Part shown: piece after piece, positions 33,376-42,244 of the stretch
Layout: each line of letters opens with the position of its first letter
Numbering within the stretch: the first letter of the stretch is position 1
Source: Bacillota bacterium
Lineage (GTDB): Bacteria > Bacillota > UBA4882 > UBA8346
Assembly: GCA_023392595.1 (NCBI GenBank)
Contig: JAEVYU010000005.1
Coordinates: forward strand, 102,399 to 166,398
Reading direction: 5' to 3'
DNA length: 64,000 bases
Notes under the pieces: model-generated
The model's database searches: none
Told to the model about the DNA's origin: nothing
The model's input: the letters and a program-made list of their open reading frames with translations, nothing else
Program-made: the position numbers and the translations under genes

Positions 33376-34211
33376 TTCGCGCTTCTGATGTTTCTTTTAC
33401 CTATCCAAGTGGAGTGAACGTACTTCAACATATTTCTTTTCAAATTGAACCAGGGGAATTTGTGGCCTTGATCGGCCAAAACGGAGCTGGGAAAACGACC
33501 TTGCTGAAACAATTGAATGGTCTTTTAAAACCCACCGCAGGCGACCTTTTTATGGACGGGGTCAATACCAGGGATTCATCCACCGGAGAATTGGCCCAAA
33601 AGGTTGGTTATTTGTTTCAAAACCCGGATCATCAAATCTTCCTGCCGACTGTCGAAAAGGAAATTGGTTTTGGCCCTGCCAATCTTGATCTTTCAAAAGC
33701 TGAAGTGAAGGAGCGGGTCCGGGATGCCGCCGAGCAAGTCGGGATCACTCCGTATTTAAAAGAAAATCCTTTATTCCTAAGTAAAGGGCAGCGGCAGCGG
33801 GTTGCCTTCGCTTCGCTTTTATCCATGCGGCCGGAGGTAATGGTTCTTGATGAGCCGACCACCGGCCAGGATTATCAGGAAGGTATTGAAATTATGGAAA
33901 TGGTGAAGGAACTCCACCGAAAGGGTCATACGATTGTCTTTGTAACGCATGATATGGAGCTGGTGGCCGGATATGCGGAACGGGTTATTGTTTTAAGTGA
34001 AGGGCGAATATTGATGGATGACATTTGCAGAAATGTTTTCTATCAACCGGAGTTGCTGTTGCAGACGAATTTGTTTCCTTCACAGATTGCCCGGTTGGCC
34101 CAGAAATTTGGAAACCGCTTAAACCCCTTCGACCGTCCCCTGACTGTGGAAGAATTGTACCAGCAGGTACTAACGATAATGGAGAGTGGCTCGAATGTCT
34201 GCTGTAACTAA
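33372..34211 (+). CDS. ECF transporter ATPase (EcfA2-type)
   Basis: 279 residues. Walker A GQNGAGKTT, a signature in the form LSKGQRQRV instead of LSGGQ, and Walker B VLDEPTTGQD. The PDHQIFLPTVEKEIGFG segment is the second ECF ATPase hallmark. The SKGQ variant in the signature leaves the A1 protein with the canonical site, so the two ATP sites of the dimer are unequal. It overlaps ecfA1 and ecfT by 4 and 17 bp. Confidence 0.92.
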   Translation: MIRASDVSFTYPSGVNVLQHISFQIEPGEFVALIGQNGAGKTTLLKQLNGLLKPTAGDLFMDGVNTRDSSTGELAQKVGYLFQNPDHQIFLPTVEKEIGFGPANLDLSKAEVKERVRDAAEQVGITPYLKENPLFLSKGQRQRVAFASLLSMRPEVMVLDEPTTGQDYQEGIEIMEMVKELHRKGHTIVFVTHDMELVAGYAERVIVLSEGRILMDDICRNVFYQPELLLQTNLFPSQIARLAQKFGNRLNPFDRPLTVEELYQQVLTIMESGSNVCCN

Positions 34212-34983
34212 TTATTTCCAACGAAATTCCGTAATCCACCGCCTCAATCCTTTGACCAAACTGGTGTGGTCCATCACTTTAATGAGCCTGAGTTTTTTGT
34301 TTACGGATGTTGTTATCTTGACGGTTCTTTTTTTATCCATCCTCCTGGTGGCGTATCTAGCCAAAATTCTTCGAGAAATGCTGCCGGCATTTATCGGCCT
34401 GTTATGTTTCGCGGTCTTCTTTTTGTTATTTCAGGTTTTTTTTATTCCGGACGGTAAAACCTTGTTCGTTTTAATCCCGGGGACCCGGATTTTTAGAGTA
34501 ACGGACCAAGGCTTGTTGCTCTCTTTGGCGATGGGAATCCGTTTAATGGTGATTGCCGCCAGTTTTCCCGTATTATTGGGAACAACGGAGGTTAAGGATT
34601 TGGTGGTGATGCTGGTTGAAAAGTTCAAAGTCCCTTACACCTATGCCTTTATGTTTATCACCTCCATCCGGTTTATTCCAACCTTTGTGCAGGAAATGGA
34701 ACAAATTATTCAGGCTCAGTGTTCCCGTGCCCATCGTCTCGATAAAGGCCTTTTTCTAAGGAAGTTCCTCTCCATTTGCCCCTTGGCCATTCCCTTAATG
34801 ATCACCTCAGTGAAAAAGGCGGAACAAATGGCGATTTCCATGGAAACCCGTGGTTTTGGGGTGGGGAAGCGGACTTACCTCCACCGGAATGATTTTGCTT
34901 TCCAAGACTGGCTGATTTGCTCCATCCTTTTAGCGATTGTTATTACAGGTGTTTTCCTTAGCATGAAAGGAATTATTGTTTAG
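34195..34983 (+). CDS. ECF transporter T component (EcfT)
   Basis: 262 residues, membrane scaffold linking the ATPase pair to the S component. It has the family signature pattern with two Ala-Arg-Gly-like coupling motifs in the long cytoplasmic helices (AQCSRAHRLD, METRGFG). Multiple membrane segments follow HRLNPLTKLVWS. The start is ATG 34195, 10 nt after GGAG inside the ecfA2 end; GTG 34186 is too close to that site. Since all four ECF parts are encoded together, this is likely a dedicated transporter. Confidence 0.9.
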   Translation: MSAVTNYFQRNSVIHRLNPLTKLVWSITLMSLSFLFTDVVILTVLFLSILLVAYLAKILREMLPAFIGLLCFAVFFLLFQVFFIPDGKTLFVLIPGTRIFRVTDQGLLLSLAMGIRLMVIAASFPVLLGTTEVKDLVVMLVEKFKVPYTYAFMFITSIRFIPTFVQEMEQIIQAQCSRAHRLDKGLFLRKFLSICPLAIPLMITSVKKAEQMAISMETRGFGVGKRTYLHRNDFAFQDWLICSILLAIVITGVFLSMKGIIV

Positions 34984-35076
34984 AAAGCGAACTTTTTTGT
35001 TATGAATTACCAGGAACAGAAAATTGTCTGAGGTTTAGCGTGAGATAGCCAGATTAGAGGAGGTTGCTTAGCTGAG

Positions 35077-36387
35077 ATGATCAATAAAACCATTCCGTTG
35101 GAGCTTCAGGAATTGCACAATCTTGAATACATACAGTTAAACCATAAGGCCAAAGAGGCATTCGAATTTGAATCCCTTCAAAAGCTTTTTAAAAGAGTAA
35201 ATCAACAAGGGCTTTTTTACCAGAAAAAATACCAGGCGGCCGGTTTGGTCTTGAATGAATTCCGCAGTATGGATGATTTTCATAAAATCCCCTTCACGAC
35301 CAAGGAAGAATTGCGGGAAGCTTATCCTCTGGGGATTCAAGCCGTGCCCGACCGCGATGTGGTCAGAATCCATTCTTCGTCCGGAACCACCGGATTGCCC
35401 ATTATCATTCCTTATACCCGGAGAGATGTTCGCGATTGGGCGATCATGTTCGCCCGCTGTTATGCCTACGCCGGTGTAAACCGGGAGGACAGGGTGCAAA
35501 TTACTCCCGGCTATGGATTGTGGACTGCAGGTATTGGATTTCAGGCCGGTGTGGAGCGTCTGGGGGCCATGGCGATTCCAATGGGCCCGGGAAATACCGA
35601 AAAACAATTGCAGATGATGGTTGATTTGAAATCCACTGTGCTTTGCAGCACATCTTCCTATGCCTTATTGCTGGCGGAAGAAGTCCAAAAAAGAGCTTTA
35701 GCGGATAAAGTTCATCTGAAAACCGGAATAATCGGCTCGGAACGCTGGGGCGATAAAATGCGGGCCCGGATCGAGAAGGAATTGGGGATTGAATCCTACG
35801 ATATTTACGGGCTAACCGAAATATACGGTCCCGGAATTGGAATCGATTGCCAGTTCCATCAAGGAATTCATTACTGGTCCGATTATTTATACTTCGAAAT
35901 TATCGATCCCCTCACCGGAAAAGTCTTGCCCCAAGGTGAACTGGGTGAATTAGTCATTACCACTTTATGTAAAGAAGGAGCCCCGCTTATCCGGTACCGG
36001 ACCCATGACTTGACCCGGATTATCCCCGGTGTTTGTGAGTGCGGCAGTATTTATCCACGAATCGACCGCATCTTGGGACGCAGTGACGATATGATCAAGA
36101 TCAAGGGAGTCAACATTTATCCGGGGCAAATTGAAGATTTGTTAAAAGAAACACCGGGAGCGAGCAGTGAATATCAAATCCGGTTGAGCCGGGTGGATGC
36201 CAGGGATCAGATGTTACTTTGCGTTGAGGGAGAGGCCGGAATTGATCCTGAAAAACTTGGGGAACGAATCGGCGGCAATTTTAAAAAGCGCATCGGTATC
36301 ATGATCAATGTTGAAGCGGTTCCCATCGGAAGCTTGCCCCGAAGTGAAAAGAAATCCAAACGGGTGATTGATGAAAGAGATATTTAG
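35077..36387 (+). CDS. Phenylacetate-CoA ligase (PaaK-like)
   Basis: 436 residues, AMP-forming aryl-acid CoA ligase. AMP-binding motif SSGTTGLPII, adenylation motif YGLTEIYGPG, and the C-terminal core IDRILGRSDDMIKIKGVNIYP followed by the PGQIEDLL segment match PaaK. It activates phenylacetate, or in fermenters aryl acetates such as indoleacetate, as CoA thioesters. It comes 93 bp after a tryptophan-type transporter, so a role with aromatic amino acid breakdown products is a reasonable inference. GAGGAGG lies 13 nt before the ATG, a long spacing. Confidence 0.9.
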   Translation: MINKTIPLELQELHNLEYIQLNHKAKEAFEFESLQKLFKRVNQQGLFYQKKYQAAGLVLNEFRSMDDFHKIPFTTKEELREAYPLGIQAVPDRDVVRIHSSSGTTGLPIIIPYTRRDVRDWAIMFARCYAYAGVNREDRVQITPGYGLWTAGIGFQAGVERLGAMAIPMGPGNTEKQLQMMVDLKSTVLCSTSSYALLLAEEVQKRALADKVHLKTGIIGSERWGDKMRARIEKELGIESYDIYGLTEIYGPGIGIDCQFHQGIHYWSDYLYFEIIDPLTGKVLPQGELGELVITTLCKEGAPLIRYRTHDLTRIIPGVCECGSIYPRIDRILGRSDDMIKIKGVNIYPGQIEDLLKETPGASSEYQIRLSRVDARDQMLLCVEGEAGIDPEKLGERIGGNFKKRIGIMINVEAVPIGSLPRSEKKSKRVIDERDI

Positions 36388-36390
36388 TAC

Positions 36391-36464
36391 TTTTAGGCAG
36401 CTTTTTTATTAATTGATGAAAACCAAAAAAATAAAAGTAATAATTGTATAGGTGCTACCTAAAA
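36391..36464. repeat. Inverted repeat between paaK and lsrF
   Basis: TTTTAGGCAGC (36391-36401) and GCTACCTAAAA (36454-36464), one mismatch, 52 bp apart. A T run follows the left arm. It lies between two convergent genes and may be part of their 3' ends. Confidence 0.45.
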
Positions 36465-36583
36465 ATAAAGCAAGATATGCAATATAGAACCAGCATCCCT
36501 AATACCGTATCTATATTGTATATCTCATCTTTAAGACTTCTGTACAGTTTCAATTGAATAATAATATTAAATAATAAAGAAAT

Positions 36584-37390
36584 TCATTTTTTATGGGCTC
36601 GTAAATCTTTCATTAATGCAATGGCTTGGTCAGAAGTTAGATTATCATGAACAATTCCTTTAATGCCTTGAACGATAATTTCCGGTTCGGCGTTTTGCCA
36701 TACGTTTCTTCCCAAGTCGACACCGGCTGCGCCGCATTTCATGGAATTATAGACCAGGTCCATAACATCTTTTTCGGAGTCCAGTTTCGGGCCTCCTGCA
36801 ACAACTACTGGTACCTGGCAAGCATTAATCACTCTTTCGAAATTTTCGCAGTAATACGTTTTTACGATATCGGCTCCAAATTCTACTGCAATTCGGCTGG
36901 CGAGGGATAGAAATCGGGCATCGCGTTTTTCCAATTCCCGGCCGACAGCAGTAACTGCAAGTACGGGAAGTTCAAGTTTGGAAGCGGTGTTAATCGCTTT
37001 TGCCAATGCCATGAGTGTTTGTTTCTCATGGGGCGTCCCAATGTAAAATGAAAGGGCCATTGCCGAAGCATTAAGCTTAACTGCCTCTTCAGCCTCCAGA
37101 ATTAAGTCCTCATTGGATAACTCCTCGGTAGCAACGGAATTTCCTCCGGATGCCCGCAAAACAATGGCTTTGTCAACCTCCGGTTCAATGCAGGAGGTTA
37201 ATATCCCAGGTGACATCATCAGAGCATCTACATAAGGAATCAATGGAGGAATGACCTTGGTGGGATTCTCCATTCCGGATATGGGACCTAAAAAGTAGCC
37301 GTGATCAAATGCCAGCATTACGGTTTTATTGTCACTGGCAAAGATCTTTTTCATCCGGCTGGCTTTTCCCCAACTTTGATACTTTTTCAT
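36584..37390 (-). CDS. lsrF: Phospho-AI-2 processing thiolase LsrF
   Basis: 268 residues, class I aldolase fold. KTVMLAFDHGYFLGP, VLRASGGNSV, ELSNE and GADIVKTYY match LsrF, the thiolase that splits the phosphorylated dione from AI-2 and hands acetyl to CoA; the Lys in VKTYY is the expected Schiff-base residue. AAAGGAG lies upstream of the ATG. It is the last gene of the lsrRK-cupin-lsrF operon on the minus strand. LuxS was not found in the window. Confidence 0.93.
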   Translation of the reverse strand: MKKYQSWGKASRMKKIFASDNKTVMLAFDHGYFLGPISGMENPTKVIPPLIPYVDALMMSPGILTSCIEPEVDKAIVLRASGGNSVATEELSNEDLILEAEEAVKLNASAMALSFYIGTPHEKQTLMALAKAINTASKLELPVLAVTAVGRELEKRDARFLSLASRIAVEFGADIVKTYYCENFERVINACQVPVVVAGGPKLDSEKDVMDLVYNSMKCGAAGVDLGRNVWQNAEPEIIVQGIKGIVHDNLTSDQAIALMKDLRAHKK

Positions 37391-37425
37391 CGAAATCTCC
37401 TTTCGGCGCGTTACGCAGAAATTTA

Positions 37426-37776
37426 TTATTTGTTTTTTAACGCAACATCAACTTTATCTTTTGGATCATAAGGCGCTTTTACAAATACAGCAGTAGCAGG
37501 TACCTTGCCATTATTCTTTAAATAATGGGTTTCGGTTGGTTCCACATGGATCAGATCGCCCGGTCGAATTGTATTGAGCCTATCATTGACCAGAATATCT
37601 ATCTCTCCTTCTAGAACATAAAAATTCTCTTCAATTCTTTCATGTAAATGATTTGAGAAATCTTCACCCGGCATCAGCCGAACCAGACCGAAATCGATAT
37701 TAGGACCTCGCAAAAGATATTTGGGACCTGACACTTCGAAACGATAAGGAAATTGATTTTCATTGACCAATATCAT
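37426..37776 (-). CDS. Cupin-domain protein in place of LsrG
   Basis: 116 residues, single cupin barrel with SNHLHERIEENFYVLEGEID as motif 1 (two His, one Glu) and HVEPTETHYLKNNG as motif 2; a metal site is intact. It stands between lsrK and lsrF, where LsrG, the isomerase of phospho-AI-2, is found in other Lsr loci. No LsrG-like gene is nearby. I infer that the cupin may take over that step. GGAGGTG precedes the ATG. Confidence 0.82.
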   Translation of the reverse strand: MILVNENQFPYRFEVSGPKYLLRGPNIDFGLVRLMPGEDFSNHLHERIEENFYVLEGEIDILVNDRLNTIRPGDLIHVEPTETHYLKNNGKVPATAVFVKAPYDPKDKVDVALKNK

Positions 37777-37818
37777 TTATTTTCACCTCCTCGTGGTGTT
37801 ACGCCATCGCGCAGCATC

Positions 37819-39375
37819 TTATTCACCCGGCGCCTTCCACATATGTGACAGAACACCCATATTGGAGAGTTCGGCCACTTTTTGATAGACGGTATGCCAT
37901 TTGTGATAATAGTCTTGATATGTCTGATGAGTACTTTCATTGGGTATATAAACCGCTTCAAAGCCCGCAATGTCAGTAACCGCATCGCCGAAATTTTTAT
38001 ATAAACCGGAACCGATAATGGCACAAATGAGTGCACCTAAAGCCGTGGCCTCTTTGATCCGCGGGACTTTAACCGGTACGCCAAGCACATCGGCTAAAAT
38101 ACCGCACCAGACCGGGCTATACGAGGCTCCACCAGCAAAAATGATTTCTTTCGGGAAATAACCGGTGGTATCGGCAATGGTCCTCAAATTGCCCAAGCTG
38201 TTAAAGGCGGCGTTTTCCATTAAAGAACGGAAAATTGCAGCTTTATTATATTTTTCAGGCTCGTTGATGTTAAAATTCAATAAAGATGGGGCTGCATGTT
38301 TCCAATGCAGATAATCCATAACGTCTGAGAATACCGGGACGATGCCGTATGCCCCAGGAGGAACTTCTTTGGCCATTTCCGAGAGCAAGGAATAAGTTGA
38401 TATGTGTAATTCTTTGGCGATTACTTTTTCCCGGTCGCAAAAAGCATCACGGAACCATCTCATGACTAAGCCGATTTGGAATGATATGCCTTCATACTGC
38501 CATAAGTCGCCTACGGCATGAGCATTAATTCTGATTTTGGCATTGGGTTCCGGATGAGGATTTTTTATATTACAAACTTGTTGCCAAAATGTTCCTCCCA
38601 GAATGACTACATCATTCTCATGGACAGCCCCTACACCAACCGCGCCAAGCTGAGTATCTCCGCCTCCCATGACCACTAATGTTCCCGGGTTTACGCCCAA
38701 CTCTTTCGCAATCTCCGGTTTGATCGTGCCGATCACCGAGGATGGTTCATAAACAGCCGGATAAATATCTTTTGGTAAACTAAGGCGGTCGATAATTTTT
38801 TGACTCCATGCACGGTGAAAAGTATCAAAGAAACCGCAAGTCGAACCATTGGACGGATCAAAAGCAAAAACGCCGGATAGTTTGTAAAGGATCCAATCGC
38901 TCAGCATCCCCACCCGGTAAATTTGTTGATAAATTTCCGGCAAATGCTTTTTGACCCATAATAACCGGGCAACATCGGAAAGGGAAAATGTCTGGCCGGT
39001 TAAATCATAAATTTCTTTTTCCAAGCCTAATTTTCTTAACTCAACAACTTCTTCATTAGCACGGGCGTCAATATTGGAACAGGCCCAAATTACTTCGCCT
39101 TTTTTATTGTAAAGTACCATCGCTTCGCGCATGGATGTCGAAGAAATAGCCTTAATACTATCAGTGGATATATTGGCTTCCAAGATGCTTTTGCGGATCA
39201 GGTTTTTAATGGTCTGCCAACTGAATTCAGTGTCAAAATCAATTGCGCCGGGTACGCCTGATTTATTAGGGTGGACCCATTCTTGTTGGTTCATCGTGAT
39301 TTGACGGCCTTGTTGGTTGAAAATTATAACTCGTCCACTACCGGTACCGGCATCGATAATCAAAAAATGATCCAT
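37819..39375 (-). CDS. lsrK: Autoinducer-2 kinase LsrK
   Basis: 518 residues, FGGY kinase family. IIDAGTGSGR, STSMREAMVLYN, ACSNIDARA, VMGGGDTQLG, GGTFWQQV, TMRWFRDAFC-like (LVMRWFRDAFC) and EATALGALI follow the known LsrK closely along the whole length. It phosphorylates imported AI-2 so that it stays inside and inactivates LsrR. Start at 39375 has AAGGGA 5 nt upstream; the ORF runs to a TTG at 39399. Two bases separate ORF ends from lsrR: they are one operon. Confidence 0.93.
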   Translation of the reverse strand: MDHFLIIDAGTGSGRVIIFNQQGRQITMNQQEWVHPNKSGVPGAIDFDTEFSWQTIKNLIRKSILEANISTDSIKAISSTSMREAMVLYNKKGEVIWACSNIDARANEEVVELRKLGLEKEIYDLTGQTFSLSDVARLLWVKKHLPEIYQQIYRVGMLSDWILYKLSGVFAFDPSNGSTCGFFDTFHRAWSQKIIDRLSLPKDIYPAVYEPSSVIGTIKPEIAKELGVNPGTLVVMGGGDTQLGAVGVGAVHENDVVILGGTFWQQVCNIKNPHPEPNAKIRINAHAVGDLWQYEGISFQIGLVMRWFRDAFCDREKVIAKELHISTYSLLSEMAKEVPPGAYGIVPVFSDVMDYLHWKHAAPSLLNFNINEPEKYNKAAIFRSLMENAAFNSLGNLRTIADTTGYFPKEIIFAGGASYSPVWCGILADVLGVPVKVPRIKEATALGALICAIIGSGLYKNFGDAVTDIAGFEAVYIPNESTHQTYQDYYHKWHTVYQKVAELSNMGVLSHMWKAPGE

Positions 39376-39401
39376 CAGTTTCCCTTCATTTCTTTGCAAA
39401 T

Positions 39402-40343
39402 TTATTTCAATAATTCTTGGGTGACTTGTTCATCAATGATCAAGGTTTTGACATATTTCCCATTGAGGGCGGCCTGGATAGCTTCCAGCTTGTGCATACC
39501 TCCTGCGACCGCTATCACATTGGGAATCTTTTTTACTTTTTTAATGTTTTGGGCAATTAAACGGCGATCCGTATCATAGGGAACAATATTGCCATCCTTA
39601 TCGAAAAATTGTCCCAAAATATCCCCGACAACACCGGCCTTTTTTAAATAAGCCGTATCGACTTCGGAAATATAACCTTTTTCAATAATCGTAGCGTTTT
39701 TATCCAAGGAACCGATTCCTATTAAGGCCATACTGGCAATATCCCATAATTTAAATATTTCTTGAACCTCCGGTTCCATATAAATAGAGTTAGCCGTAGT
39801 TTCATTCAGTAACAAAAATGGAGAAGGCAATATTTTAACATGATTAAGATACTTCGCAAAAAATTTCCATTCGGACAACATGGGAAGCATGCCGCCGGAA
39901 AGGGAGACCAGATAAAAACTTTTATACTCATCCAGTGATAAATATTTAACAGTTTTGGAAACGGAATCCCCCCAGCCAATTGCCAGAATTTCTTCATTGG
40001 TAAATTTCGAATTAATATATTGGGCAGCAGCCATTCCAAGCTGGTTATTGATTTCCGGAATGGAACAATTACCGGTCGGAACCACCACCGCATCCAGCAG
40101 GTTATATTTATTAATTAAGTCTTGTTCAATTGCCAGTAAATTAGCCCGCGGATCCTTGATTCGAATTTCAACTATCCCTTCTTGCAAGGCCATTTCTAAA
40201 AGTTTCATAATACGGACCCGGTTGGTTTTGAGTTTTTTGGCGATTTGGTTTTGAGTTAAGCCCATTTTATAGTAATACCAACTTACCCGTAACAACTCTT
40301 CCTGATTGATTTTACTGGTCAATTCCGACTCGAGAACTTTCAT
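39402..40343 (-). CDS. lsrR: AI-2 responsive repressor LsrR (SorC/DeoR type)
   Basis: 313 residues: N-terminal winged helix (YYKMGLTQNQIAKKLKTNR, VRIMKLLEMA) and SorC sugar-binding domain (GNCSIPEINNQLGMAAAQY, LAIGWGDSVSKTV, VAGGMHKLEAIQAAL). It represses the lsr genes in the absence of phospho-AI-2. It is transcribed divergently from lsrACDB, with the promoters of both directions in the 409-bp gap. The tail ends DEQVTQELLK. Confidence 0.92.
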   Translation of the reverse strand: MKVLESELTSKINQEELLRVSWYYYKMGLTQNQIAKKLKTNRVRIMKLLEMALQEGIVEIRIKDPRANLLAIEQDLINKYNLLDAVVVPTGNCSIPEINNQLGMAAAQYINSKFTNEEILAIGWGDSVSKTVKYLSLDEYKSFYLVSLSGGMLPMLSEWKFFAKYLNHVKILPSPFLLLNETTANSIYMEPEVQEIFKLWDIASMALIGIGSLDKNATIIEKGYISEVDTAYLKKAGVVGDILGQFFDKDGNIVPYDTDRRLIAQNIKKVKKIPNVIAVAGGMHKLEAIQAALNGKYVKTLIIDEQVTQELLK

Positions 40344-40401
40344 GTAAGCTACCTCGCATTTACTTTTGTAAAAATATATTTCAAATGTTTTGATTGTCTA
40401 T

Positions 40402-40431
40402 ATAATACCATCGCATTCAAAGGTTCGTCAA
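40402..40431 (-). promoter_or_regulatory. Promoter of lsrR-lsrK-cupin-lsrF
   Basis: Minus strand TTGACG, 18 bp, TATTAT. It ends about 60 bp before the lsrR start. Confidence 0.7.
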
Positions 40432-40654
40432 GTGAAATCTGTTTTGTGAAAAAAGCTTAATTTAGCGGTTGTTTTTTATTGGACATTTAATTGACGGGGA
40501 AAATTTGTTCTATAGTTAAATTAGCAAGTAATATTTTATCTGTCTGTAATTTTGCTTTTTTGGAAACAAAATTTCAGGGTCTCAAAAAAATTATTATATA
40601 ATGTAGGAAAAATTTTAAAAGAATACGAAGGAATTTAATTAGTTTTGCTTGTGA

Positions 40655-40683
40655 TTGACATTAACAATAAAGTAATTTATAAT
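40655..40683 (+). promoter_or_regulatory. Promoter of lsrACDB
   Basis: TTGACA, 17 bp, TATAAT: consensus vegetative promoter, 70 bp before the lsrA start. Confidence 0.85.
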
Positions 40684-40693
40684 TTTGTTAGTT

Positions 40694-40720
40694 ACAAATG
40701 AAAATTTAATTAACATTTGT
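40694..40720. promoter_or_regulatory. Candidate LsrR operator
   Basis: ACAAATG-N13-CATTTGT, a perfect inverted pair just after the lsrA -10 element, where a repressor would block transcription. Binding by LsrR is inferred from position only. Confidence 0.5.
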
Positions 40721-40752
40721 TTGGATGATGGGAGAAAGTGAGTGAGTAAAAA

Positions 40753-42243
40753 ATGGAATCCATTGTTGAACTGAAGGGAATTAGTAAAGCTTTCTCCGGT
40801 GTGCCGGTTTTGGAAAAAGCGAATCTGGCAATTAAACCAGGAAGCGTTCATGCCCTGATTGGTGGAAACGGGGCCGGAAAATCCACATTAATGAAAGTTT
40901 TATCAGGCTTATTTCAACCGGATGAAGGGGAAATCTGGGTTGGGGGAAAACGGGTGTGTTTTCGAAATCCTAATGATGCCCACAATCATGGAATATACTT
41001 GGTTCCCCAAGACCCAATGCTTTACCCCAGCATGACCATTAAAGAAAACATTATGTTGAGTATTCCTAAAAAAGAAAATTTCAATCAAGACAAAATTACC
41101 CAAGTAATGGAATCTCTTAATTGCGATTTTCGTCTGGGACAACTGGCGGGTGATGTGACAATCGCTAAACAACAGCAGATAGAACTAATCAGGGGGCTTA
41201 TCAGGGAGACGAAGGTTGTTATTTTGGATGAACCGACTTCAGCTTTGACTGCAAAGGAGACTGAAGCGTTATTCAATAATATTCGTAAATTCAAGGCAGA
41301 AAAATCTTTAGCAATTATTTATATAACCCATCGTTTAAATGAACTTTTTGAAATTGCCGATGAAGTAACAGTTTTAAAAGATAAAAAAGTCATTGCCTCC
41401 AACCTAATCTCCATGTATACCTTGGATGACATCATTAAAATCATGGTTCCGCAGATTAAAAGGGGAGATGCCGATAGGACGGAAAATTCCAAGTCTGTTT
41501 CGGAAAATGATGCCGCAAATATTTTAACCGTGGATTCATATTCCGGTCCCGGGTTTTCTGAAGTATCGTTTAATTTACGTAAAAATGAAATTCTTGGCTT
41601 AACCGGGGTCGTAGGAGCCGGACGCACTGAGTTTGCGGAAACATTGTTCGGATTGAAGAAAAAGTATTCCGGCTCCCTGAAATTAATGGGTGAAACGGTC
41701 GAGATTAAAAATCCAAAAGATGCTATTAAAAAGGGTTTGGTTTATGTACCTGAGAACCGGCATTTACATGGCGGCTTTTTGGAAGCCAGTATTAAAAATA
41801 ACATAACTTCCTCCATCCTGTTCAAGCTCACCAAAATATTCCTTAAACATCAAAATGAAATGGATATTTATGATCGGTATGTAAAATGCTTCAGTATCAA
41901 AGTCGCATCACCCGATCAAAATTTGCAACATTTATCAGGTGGCAATCAGCAAAAGGTGGTTTTAGGGAAGTGGCTCGCCACCAAGCCGAAGGTCATTGTG
42001 TTTGATGAACCGACCCGGGGTATTGATGCAGGCGCCCGGGAAGATATTTACCGCATTATCAAGGATCTAGCCGCACAAGGTATGGGAGTTATTGTGATTT
42101 CTTCTGATTTTGAAGAGATTACTTTGCTTTGCAACCGGGTGGTCGTTATGTATAACGGCAAAACGGCTTCGGAAATCAGCCGTTCCAATATGAATTTGGA
42201 GAATATTACTTATGCGGCTTTTGGCTACGCCAAGGAGGTTTGA
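40753..42243 (+). CDS. lsrA: AI-2 importer ATPase LsrA
   Basis: 496 residues, tandem ABC ATPase of the sugar-import (CUT2) type. N-terminal half: GGNGAGKST and VVILDEPTSALT, with QQQIELIR in place of the signature. C-terminal half: GVVGAGRTEFAE (degenerate Walker A), LSGGNQQKV and VFDEPTRGID. It energises uptake of AI-2 by LsrC/LsrD. The downstream lsrC start lies 2 bp after its stop. Confidence 0.92.
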   Translation: MESIVELKGISKAFSGVPVLEKANLAIKPGSVHALIGGNGAGKSTLMKVLSGLFQPDEGEIWVGGKRVCFRNPNDAHNHGIYLVPQDPMLYPSMTIKENIMLSIPKKENFNQDKITQVMESLNCDFRLGQLAGDVTIAKQQQIELIRGLIRETKVVILDEPTSALTAKETEALFNNIRKFKAEKSLAIIYITHRLNELFEIADEVTVLKDKKVIASNLISMYTLDDIIKIMVPQIKRGDADRTENSKSVSENDAANILTVDSYSGPGFSEVSFNLRKNEILGLTGVVGAGRTEFAETLFGLKKKYSGSLKLMGETVEIKNPKDAIKKGLVYVPENRHLHGGFLEASIKNNITSSILFKLTKIFLKHQNEMDIYDRYVKCFSIKVASPDQNLQHLSGGNQQKVVLGKWLATKPKVIVFDEPTRGIDAGAREDIYRIIKDLAAQGMGVIVISSDFEEITLLCNRVVVMYNGKTASEISRSNMNLENITYAAFGYAKEV

Positions 42244-42244
42244 T

